A stretch of 64,000 nucleotides of DNA from Desulfovibrio piger (lineage in GTDB: Bacteria; Desulfobacterota; Desulfovibrionia; Desulfovibrionales; Desulfovibrionaceae), in the NCBI RefSeq assembly GCF_951793255.1, contig NZ_OX636706.1, positions 2,698,501-2,762,500 of the forward strand. The letters are read 5' to 3'. Numbering within the stretch: position 1 is the stretch's first letter; each line of letters starts with the position of its first letter. Positions 56,445-64,000 of this stretch are shown one piece after another. A program made the position numbers and the translations under genes. The notes beneath the pieces were generated by a model. That model did not search any database, was not told the DNA's origin, and worked only from the letters and a program-made list of their open reading frames with translations.

Positions 56445-59126
56445 TTATTTAGGAAATACGCCTTCCTGCCGGGCCATGTCCAGCGCCAGACGACGCTGGC
56501 TGTCCGCATCCGGGGTCTCTCCGTCCAGCTTGCCGACCAGTACGGCCCGCAGGATGCGCCCGAACAGCGGTCCCGGCGCGATGCCCATGTCGCGCAGATC
56601 CCGGCCGTCGATATCCGGCTTTTCACGGCGCCACTGGGTGATGTAACGGGAAAGGTTCTTTTGCAGCCCGCTGTCTTCCACACCGGCCATGATGTAGAGC
56701 AGGAACTCCAGCGAGAACTTTTCCAGCAGCAGATACAGCTCGCTGATCCTGCCTGTCCCGGCCTCAAAGGCCTTTTGCCAGCGGGCCAGCTTGGGCTGCA
56801 CATGCCGCATGGACTCCCGCTGCTGCAAGATCTCCTGCTTGCGTCCTTCGGGCAGCCCCAGGGCGGCGAAATTGGCGGAGACTTCGGCATAGTTCAGCCG
56901 GTGTCCCAGGGCCAGGAAGTAGATCAGCCAGTTCTCGACGCTCTCATCGAAATACAGCAGGCGGTACCAGTTGAGCATGGAGCGTACCTGCTGCAGGATC
57001 TGGCGCTTGCTCGGCGTCAGGGTCAGGGAGGGCCCCAGGGCCCGCAACAGGCCCAGGCCATCCAGGCGCTCGAAACAGGCCGCGGGATCGTCTTCGTCAC
57101 ATATATGGGTATATTCGTTGAAGATACGCTTTCCGGACAGTTTGTCCAGCATATGCAGGCTGAGCAGGTTCTTGATGAGCTTTTCCGCGCTGGGCCCGAT
57201 ATGAAAGCCATACCGCTGTTCAAAGCGCACCGCCCGCAGGCTGCGTGTGGGGTCTTCCACGAAACTCAGGGTGTGCAGCACGCGCAGCACGCCTTCCTTG
57301 ATGTCACGCTGCCCGCCGAAAAAGTCCACCAGCTGCCCGTAGGGCGTGCAGTCCAGGCGGATGGCCAGGGCATTGATGGTGAAGTCTCGCCGGAACAGGT
57401 CCATCTTGATGGACGAAAGCTCCACCGTGGGCAGCGCCGCCGGGGATTCGTAATACTCCAGGCGCGCGGTGGCCACATCGATGCGCTGTTCCAGGCCGTC
57501 TTCGTCATGGTAGATGACCATGGACGTCAAAAACTTGCGGTGTTCACGCACACGGCCGCCCAGTTCGGCGGCCAGGGCCCGGGCAAAGGTCACGCCTTCG
57601 CCCTCCACCACGAAATCCACGTCATGGTTGGGCCGGTCCAGCAAAAGGTCGCGCACGAAGCCGCCCACCACATAGACAGGCATGTTCAGCCGCTGCCCCA
57701 GACGGCCCGCCAGCTCCAGCAAATGGCGCACCCGTGCGGGCAGACGGTCACGCAGCAGCTTGGCCACATTGCGCTCGCGCGAGTTGTTTTCCTGATAGTC
57801 CAGGACCTGACCGGGCTCGGAGGTCATGACGTTGATGAGGTCCGTGCGGGTCACCACCCCCACCACCAGTTCCTTGTCCACGATGGGCACCAGACGCTGC
57901 CGGCCGCCCACGATGATGGACGAGATGTCCCGCAAAGGCGCATCCGGGGCCAGGCTCTTGATATTGCGACGCATGTAGTCGTCCACAGGCCGGTCGCCCA
58001 GCTTGTGGCTGGTGGCGCGGGAAGCCGTCTGGGCATCCAGGATGCCGATGCAGTGGCGTGTCCCGGGCTTGAAGACAGGCACGGCCTTGAGGCCGAAATG
58101 CATCATCAGGGTATCGGCCTCACGCATGCTGCGGTCCGACTCGATCCCCACCGCCGGGGACGACATGTAATCGCTGGCGGTCTTTTCCGGCCCTGCCTGC
58201 ATGTGCAGATTGCGCACGATGGCGTCATGGACCTCGTTGAGGGTCAGGTTGCGGATGGAGGCCGACGCGGCATAGGCATGCCCGCCCCCGCCAAGCTCCG
58301 CACAGATGCGGCCCACATTGATGGCATCGCTGCGGCTGCGGGCCACCACCTGCACCCGGTCTTCCATGCGGCCCACGGCAAAAAGCACCGTGAACTTCTC
58401 CATCTCCATCAGCCGATGGGCCAGATAGGCGAAATCCCCCAGGTAGTGTTCCATGGAGGCCTCGGCGATGACCACCGGCTCATTGTTGATATGATAGACG
58501 CGCGCCGACTCCAGCAAACTGTTGAGGGCCCGCACATGCAGGCTGGTCAGCTCATGGGCCGCCATCTCGTTGATGGCGTTGACATCCATGCCCTGGGTCA
58601 GCAGCCAGGCGGAACTTTCAAAATCCAGCGGCGTGGTGGAACTGTAGGTGAACGAGCCCGTGTCCCCGTAGATGCCGAGCCCCAGCAGGGTGGCGTCCGC
58701 GGCTTCCAGCACGATCCCCCGTTGCCGCAGCTCCCGCACCAGCAGGGCCGTGACCGAGCCCACGGTCTCCACATGACTCGTCTGGGCCGGGACATCCTCG
58801 GACGAGGCCGGATGATGGTCCCAGACCTCGACGGTCACCCCTTCCCTGTCCAGCAGGGTCGACACATGCCGGACACGCTCCCGCTGGCGCGTATCCACCA
58901 GCACGAGATGCGTGATCTCGTCCCAAGGGATGTCGGCACTTTCGGTCAGATGGTAGCGTTTGGCATCCAGCGAGGCCACGACCTTTTGCAGGCCGCGCTC
59001 CTGCGTCCCGGGAAACAGCAGCAGACTGCCGGGGTAGAGGAAGTGGGCAGCCAGCATGGCCGCAAAGGAATCGAAATCGGCATTGGCATGGCAGGTGACC
59101 AGGATCCGGGGAGAAGATGCGGACAT
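56445..59126 (-). CDS. DHH-CBS-PolyA-polymerase fusion (tRNA nucleotidyltransferase type)
   Basis: An 893-residue multidomain protein. Residues about 7-310 are a DHH/DHHA1 phosphoesterase (TCHANADFDSFAA, VDTRQRERVRH, WDHHP, GGGGHAYAAS). Two CBS domains follow (about 315-430). The C-terminal part is a class II nucleotidyltransferase with VYVVGGFVRDLLLDRPNHDVDFVVEG and DLFRRDFTINALAIRL. Such long forms add A or CCA to tRNA 3' ends in deltaproteobacteria-like species. All catalytic motifs are intact. Confidence 0.92.
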   Translation of the reverse strand: MSASSPRILVTCHANADFDSFAAMLAAHFLYPGSLLLFPGTQERGLQKVVASLDAKRYHLTESADIPWDEITHLVLVDTRQRERVRHVSTLLDREGVTVEVWDHHPASSEDVPAQTSHVETVGSVTALLVRELRQRGIVLEAADATLLGLGIYGDTGSFTYSSTTPLDFESSAWLLTQGMDVNAINEMAAHELTSLHVRALNSLLESARVYHINNEPVVIAEASMEHYLGDFAYLAHRLMEMEKFTVLFAVGRMEDRVQVVARSRSDAINVGRICAELGGGGHAYAASASIRNLTLNEVHDAIVRNLHMQAGPEKTASDYMSSPAVGIESDRSMREADTLMMHFGLKAVPVFKPGTRHCIGILDAQTASRATSHKLGDRPVDDYMRRNIKSLAPDAPLRDISSIIVGGRQRLVPIVDKELVVGVVTRTDLINVMTSEPGQVLDYQENNSRERNVAKLLRDRLPARVRHLLELAGRLGQRLNMPVYVVGGFVRDLLLDRPNHDVDFVVEGEGVTFARALAAELGGRVREHRKFLTSMVIYHDEDGLEQRIDVATARLEYYESPAALPTVELSSIKMDLFRRDFTINALAIRLDCTPYGQLVDFFGGQRDIKEGVLRVLHTLSFVEDPTRSLRAVRFEQRYGFHIGPSAEKLIKNLLSLHMLDKLSGKRIFNEYTHICDEDDPAACFERLDGLGLLRALGPSLTLTPSKRQILQQVRSMLNWYRLLYFDESVENWLIYFLALGHRLNYAEVSANFAALGLPEGRKQEILQQRESMRHVQPKLARWQKAFEAGTGRISELYLLLEKFSLEFLLYIMAGVEDSGLQKNLSRYITQWRREKPDIDGRDLRDMGIAPGPLFGRILRAVLVGKLDGETPDADSQRRLALDMARQEGVFPK

Positions 59127-60064
59127 TACGACTGACTCCGTGGATGGAACTGCCTGTGCAGGGCATGGAGGCGCTCGGCCTGCACATGGGTATAGATCTC
59201 GGTGGCGCTGATGTCGGCATGGCCCAGCAAAAGCTGCACGGCCCGCAGGTCAGCCCCGCCTTCCAGCAGGTGGGTGGCAAAGGAATGGCGGAAGGTGTGC
59301 GGCGAGATGGAGCGCCGTATGCCCGCCAGCAAGGCGTATTTCTTGACCATCTTCCAGACGTACTGGCGGCTCAGGCCCTTGCCGGAACGGTTGAGGAAAA
59401 GGTAGCGGCTCTGGGGCGAAAAGTCGTCACGCCAGAAGGACAACCACTGCTGCAACAGATCGAGCACCAGGGAATGGAGCGGCACCAGCCTGTCCTTGGC
59501 GCCCTTGCCCGACACCAGCACCAGCCCCCGCTGCATGTCCACATCCGCCACCAGCAGGTTGCAGACCTCCGAGACGCGCAGGCCCGCCGCATAGAGCATC
59601 TCCAGCAGGCAACGGTCACGACGGCCGCATTTCTCGCGCATGTCCGGCAATTGCAGCAAGCGGTCCATCTCGGCCTTGCTCAGGACTTCCGGCAGATACT
59701 GGGGCAGACGCGGGCTTTCCAGCAGGCTGGCGGGATTGCTCTCCAGCAGGCCTTCTTCCACCGTATACTCGAAAAAGCCGCGCAATGCCGACAAGCGCCG
59801 GGCCAGCGTGCGTCCCGCATTCTTCCGGGCTCGCAGCCAGGCCAGATACAGGAACAGGTCATGTTCATCGAGGCTGGTCTTGTCGCCGGCATCCAGCTCG
59901 TCGAGGAAAAGGAAAAAATTTTCCAGATCCTGCCGGTATGAGACCACCGTACGCATGGAAAGGCCCCGCTGGGCCAGCAGGTATTCCCCCCAGGCCGGGA
60001 TCTGTTTTTTCAGGATCTGCAGAGATCGCTCCGTCGCCTCAGGCAATGCACTTTTTTCCGTCAT
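59126..60064 (-). CDS. xerD: Site-specific tyrosine recombinase XerD
   Basis: A 312-residue recombinase for chromosome dimer resolution at dif. Core-binding domain (about 20-105), then catalytic residues in AAGLRVSEVCNL (R), GKGAKDR (K), SPHTFRHSFATHLLEGG (H and R), LLGHADI (H) and the nucleophile in TEIYTHV (Y). The length is usual for XerC/XerD. It shares a base with the next gene's start and is a host gene, not connected to the phage shufflon enzyme. Confidence 0.92.
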   Translation of the reverse strand: MTEKSALPEATERSLQILKKQIPAWGEYLLAQRGLSMRTVVSYRQDLENFFLFLDELDAGDKTSLDEHDLFLYLAWLRARKNAGRTLARRLSALRGFFEYTVEEGLLESNPASLLESPRLPQYLPEVLSKAEMDRLLQLPDMREKCGRRDRCLLEMLYAAGLRVSEVCNLLVADVDMQRGLVLVSGKGAKDRLVPLHSLVLDLLQQWLSFWRDDFSPQSRYLFLNRSGKGLSRQYVWKMVKKYALLAGIRRSISPHTFRHSFATHLLEGGADLRAVQLLLGHADISATEIYTHVQAERLHALHRQFHPRSQS

Positions 60065-60139
60065 GTCATCATGCTAGCTGCCTTGGACGGATTGGGCAAG
60101 ATTTTTGACAGCATCCGGGCAAATGTCTACAAGGAGGCC

Positions 60140-60652
60140 ATGACTGCACCGACCATCACCGTTTTTGTCTGTCTGGGTTCCAACACTCCCGATGCCGCCC
60201 ATATGCTCTCCCTGGCCGTGGAGCGGCTGCGTGCCTTGCCCCGTGCCCGGGTGGATGCGCTCTCCGGCATCTACCTGACCGAACCGCAGGACTATGCGGA
60301 TCAGCCCTGGTTCCACAATCAGGTCGTCCGCATGGAGCTGGAGGCCGACTGGACCCCGCAAAGCTTCGTCCGGGCCTTGCTGGCGGAGGAAAAACTGCTG
60401 GGCAGACAACGCAGCAGCGATCCGGCCCTGCGCTTCGGACCGCGCTGCATCGACATGGACCTGCTGCTCTTTGGGGACAGCCAGTGCGACGCGCCGGAAA
60501 GCATCGTCCCCCACCCGCGCATGTGCCAGCGCGCCTTCGTCCTCATCCCTCTTTGTGATGTGGGCGCCGCCTGCCGCATCCACGGACGTACCCCGGCGCA
60601 ATGGCTGGCCGGGCTCAAGTATCGACAGGAAGGTCAGAGAATTTTTCAGTGA
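60140..60652 (+). CDS. folK: 6-hydroxymethyl-dihydropterin pyrophosphokinase FolK
   Basis: A 170-residue HPPK of folate synthesis, transferring pyrophosphate from ATP to hydroxymethyldihydropterin. Motifs: FVCLGSNTPDA at the start, DQPWFHNQVVRME, LLAEEKLLGRQRSS and RFGPRCIDMDLLLFG with the metal-binding aspartates, then HPRMCQRAFVLIPL. AAGGAGG is very close (2 bases) to the ATG at 60140; a longer in-frame start exists at 60071. Confidence 0.93.
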   Translation: MTAPTITVFVCLGSNTPDAAHMLSLAVERLRALPRARVDALSGIYLTEPQDYADQPWFHNQVVRMELEADWTPQSFVRALLAEEKLLGRQRSSDPALRFGPRCIDMDLLLFGDSQCDAPESIVPHPRMCQRAFVLIPLCDVGAACRIHGRTPAQWLAGLKYRQEGQRIFQ

Positions 60653-60731
60653 CGCGCAAAAACTCTTATGCTATCCTGGGTTGCGATAAAGAATGAGACC
60701 CTGCTCTACGCAGGAGAAGGAGAGCGACCAT

Positions 60732-61025
60732 ATGTGGAAATGGCTTGTGCTGGGTCTGGCCGTTTACGTCCTGTACCGACTGTTTGCCAATGATTTTCTG
60801 AAGAAGAAAAAGGAAAACGCCGAAGACCAGGCCGCTGAAGTCGAGCGCAAGGTCGCTGCCGGCGAGATGGTCAAAGACCCTGAATGCGGCACCTATGTCT
60901 CCGTGGACGGTAATATCTCCGTGCGCGACGGCGACAAGGTCTACCGTTTCTGCAGCTACGAATGCCGCGACAAATTCCTGGAACGTCTCCAAGAAGGCGG
61001 CCGTGAGCTCCCGCCCCGCGACTAA
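60732..61025 (+). CDS. Small YHS/TRASH-domain membrane protein
   Basis: A 97-residue protein. An N-terminal transmembrane helix (about 2-20) and a basic linker precede a TRASH/YHS metal-binding motif (MVKDPECGTYV, YRFCSYECRDKFLE) with three cysteines. The ATG at 60732 has GAAGGAGAG upstream. It may sense or bind a metal at the membrane. It is close behind folK and followed by a terminator. Confidence 0.8.
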   Translation: MWKWLVLGLAVYVLYRLFANDFLKKKKENAEDQAAEVERKVAAGEMVKDPECGTYVSVDGNISVRDGDKVYRFCSYECRDKFLERLQEGGRELPPRD

Positions 61026-61048
61026 GCGGTGCGTTTATCCCGATCCCC

Positions 61049-61080
61049 AAAGCCCGTCATCGTACGGGCTTTTTCTTTTT
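61049..61080 (+). terminator. Terminator after the TRASH-domain gene
   Basis: AAAGCCCGT (61049-61057) pairs with ACGGGCTTT (61064-61072), followed by TTCTTTTT. The next 400 bases (61081-61480) contain stop-rich frames only; I see no supported gene there. Confidence 0.85.
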
Positions 61081-61480
61081 GCAGGCAGCGGGCCCGAGCG
61101 AGGGAGGTCCGCAGGTCCCCTAGGTATAGGGGACAGTGCCTTCCTTCTTCCAGGCAGGATTCCCTGGGCAAACAAAAATCGTCCTTTCCAGCCCCCAACC
61201 AACTGCCGATACTAACTCCAGGCCCCAAACAGGAACTGCCCGGAATCCGGCGAATCCCGAGCAGTTCATCATCGTTCCGTCTGAAGATGTGGCCATGCGG
61301 ACCAGCACCCGAGGACATGCGCCTACCTGGGCGATGTCCGCACGCAATCCCGCAGGCGTCCTCCGGAAATCATCCTGTATCTCCGACCTAGTAGTGGACG
61401 TCTACTATGGAGAATGGCTGGTCGTAGGAAGATCGTACCAAATCTCGCTGAGCCGCTATCAAACTGGGGCAGGTCTTCAT

Positions 61481-62251
61481 CTATCTCTTCAGTGGTGCGG
61501 TGAATTCCATCCAGATCACCGCCCCCAGCTCCACATCCTTGAGTGCGCCCTGATGCTCCATCTTTTTCCTGTCCGTCTTCAGGGCCGCAAAACCCCACCA
61601 GCCCGGCCAGGGGGCGCAGTACGTAAAGACGCCGTTCTCATCCGTCTTGATCACCTGGGTCATGAAATAGACGTTGGGGGTCGTATAGAGATCATCACAA
61701 TTGTAGTATTCCACTTCCACCTCGGCACCGGGAACCGGTTTACCGTCCAGCAGCACACGGCCCTGGAAGATATTGCCGCTGTAGTTGGCAAAAGGACGAG
61801 TCAGAGGAATGATCTCCATTTTCAGCCCCAAAGGAACATCCCAGCCTTTCTCGTCGCCAAAAGCAGCTACAACTGTTTTGGTATAGTGGATGATGAAACG
61901 GTCTTCCTCGGGATCGAAATAGGGGGCAGACTCCATGGCAAACTGGTACACGCCGGGCTGTTTGACCTCATAGACAGCCCGCCAGGCCTGATGCCCGATG
62001 ATGGTAGCCGGCTTGAGCATCGCCTTGAGATCTTCCACCTTCCCTTCCCTGGTAACAGTCAGGGACTTGGGCGGCTGCATATCCAGGCCCCGCATCTCCA
62101 TAGGATAGGCGGAGAAAACATCCAGCTTCAAGGAAGATTCTTTGTCTTCCATTACCGTCGAAGATGAGGGAATGAGCATACTGAACTGGGCTTCCGCCCG
62201 GCCACTCAGACACATAAGCAGGGCAACTGCCATGCATACTATTTTCCACAT
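61481..62251 (-). CDS. DUF4198 periplasmic protein
   Basis: A 256-residue exported protein with a signal peptide (KIVCMAVALLMCLSGRAEA). The mature part is beta-rich: QFSMLIPSS, FDPEEDRFIIHYTKTVVAAFGD, GRVLLDGKPVPGAEVEVEYYN, TDENGVFTYCAPWPGWWGFAAL. This fits DUF4198 proteins, often found with cobalt/nickel uptake systems. GGAG lies 8 bases before the ATG at 62251. No transporter gene is adjacent in the window, so the metal role is only family context. Confidence 0.8.
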   Translation of the reverse strand: MWKIVCMAVALLMCLSGRAEAQFSMLIPSSSTVMEDKESSLKLDVFSAYPMEMRGLDMQPPKSLTVTREGKVEDLKAMLKPATIIGHQAWRAVYEVKQPGVYQFAMESAPYFDPEEDRFIIHYTKTVVAAFGDEKGWDVPLGLKMEIIPLTRPFANYSGNIFQGRVLLDGKPVPGAEVEVEYYNCDDLYTTPNVYFMTQVIKTDENGVFTYCAPWPGWWGFAALKTDRKKMEHQGALKDVELGAVIWMEFTAPLKR

Positions 62252-62555
62252 GCTGCTTTCTCCTTGGATTTCGTCAAATAGGGATATTCGCCCACTGTCC
62301 CGCGGATACCTGCAGGTACGAAAAAATAGCACATTGACTTTGCAACTTGCTTGGGCTCTTCCCACTTACGCTACATGTCAGCCAAAAGGCAACGCCCTGT
62401 CAATATTGCGGATCTCTCGGTAAAGCTGTCCAAAGGCATGACTGCAGCAGGGAACTCAGGCTCTGCCTGCTACAGATGGAAGCCGCCTGCTCTTCTTCAC
62501 AGGCACTTCCATCCTCGCACAGGCCCAGCGACAAAAGTTTTTGGAAGGGAGGGGC

Positions 62556-62598
62556 GCGGGGAGGGAGAACCTTTTTCCAAAAAGGTTTCCCTCCCCGC
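62556..62598. repeat. Strong hairpin in a gene-free stretch
   Basis: GCGGGGAGGG with AACCTTTTT (62556-62576) pairs with AAAAAGGTT and CCCTCCCCGC (62579-62598). It may be a bidirectional terminator or a dispersed intergenic repeat. The rest of 62252-62654 holds no gene I can support. Confidence 0.65.
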
Positions 62599-62654
62599 AA
62601 GCTGTTCTCTCTTCAAATCTCCAGGCGCCTGCCTGCCGTCCCCAAAACAAAAAA

Positions 62655-62713
62655 ATCCCCGGCGGAGCGGGGACAAAAAAAGACCCCCTCGCGCTGAGAG
62701 CTGCAAGGGGGTC
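62655..62713 (-). terminator. Tandem rRNA operon terminators
   Basis: On the minus strand the first hairpin is GACCCCCT/AGGGGGTC (62682-62713), followed by seven T. The second is TCCCCG/CGGGGA (about 62656-62673), followed by another T-run. They lie right behind the 5S gene. Confidence 0.88.
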
Positions 62714-62723
62714 TCGAACAATC

Positions 62724-62838
62724 TTTGGCAGCGGCCTACTTTCCCACATGACGTTATGCAGTATCATCGGCGATGGAGAGCTTAACTTCCGAGTTCGGAA
62801 TGGGGTCGGGTGTACCCTCTCCTCTATGGCTACCAAAG
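62724..62838 (-). rRNA. rrf: 5S ribosomal RNA
   Basis: About 115 bases. The ends TTTGGTAGC and GCTGCCAAAG pair. The middle contains the universal CCGAACTCGGAAGTTAAGC segment and the GGGAAAGTAGG end. Confidence 0.95.
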
Positions 62839-62884
62839 AAATTTGGTAAATTTATTGAAACAGGGATGGAAGGTTTTTTCGAGA

Positions 62885-64000
<1,116 letters not shown>

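Noticed and set aside
56661..59135. 824-residue open frame on the plus strand
   Set aside because: Antisense to the DHH-CBS-PolyA-pol gene; no motif, H/G/Q-rich.
61120..61347. 75-residue minus-strand frame between TRASH and DUF4198 genes
   Set aside because: No ribosome site, no recognisable family, and it overlaps the terminator region; probably chance.

Overview
The window is GC-rich DNA whose host genes (TRAP solute receptor, DctP type; long DHH-CBS-PolyA-pol tRNA nucleotidyltransferase; mutS with a DnaJ-C28-like neighbour; LapA protein; acetamidase with a permease) and phage content fit a Desulfovibrionaceae bacterium, probably a gut-type Desulfovibrio. The species call is an inference from gene content only.

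Left host flank, 1-7453. It holds a TRAP solute receptor (cut by the window start) divergent from a DeoR/GlpR-type regulator, an NhaC-type antiporter, a dienelactone-hydrolase-like enzyme, a sugar O-acetyltransferase, and a LysE-type exporter divergent from a LysR regulator.

Prophage, 7454-46478 (about 39.0 kb). This is a transposable, Mu-like (BcepMu-like) prophage inserted at the last codon of the lysR gene. Its ends start 5'-TGAT and it is flanked by a 6-bp duplication, CGATGT. Removing the prophage and one copy restores a TAA stop right after lysR codon 296, so the ends are placed to within about one base. The early operon runs leftward: small regulators, a DUF1937-like protein, the DDE transposase, its AAA+ partner, Gam, GemA, a Mor-type activator, HU and a lipoprotein. 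The repressor (17133) and two AT-richer cargo genes lie at the switch. The late genes run rightward: holin, endolysin, spanins, packaging, portal, MuF fused to a possible PBECR nuclease, protease with nested scaffold, capsid, sheath, tube, tail chaperones joined by a Mu-type -2 frameshift site, tape measure, baseplate and tail fibre. Two identical 45-bp promoter-like modules precede the protease and baseplate J genes.

Most striking feature. Directly after the tail-fibre gene are three silent alternative 3' ends, one in + and two in - orientation. Each begins with the same 14-bp sequence found inside the expressed gene, always in the same reading frame. A tyrosine recombinase that a transposing phage does not need for integration is encoded about 1.5 kb downstream. 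I read this as a shufflon that switches the host-recognition tip among four versions. The right end carries a Com-like zinc-finger gene overlapping a C5 cytosine methyltransferase (now frame-disrupted) and an intact N4/N6 methyltransferase.

Right host flank, 46485-64000. It contains an EamA exporter, tRNA-Arg(CCT), tRNA-Arg(ACG), tRNA-Pro(CGG), an IS1-family element inserted between a promoter and an APC permease-acetamidase operon, then mutS, lapA-like, HIT, PolyA-pol/DHH, xerD, folK, a YHS/TRASH-domain protein and a DUF4198 protein. It ends in the 3' end of an rRNA operon (5S and partial 23S, minus strand).
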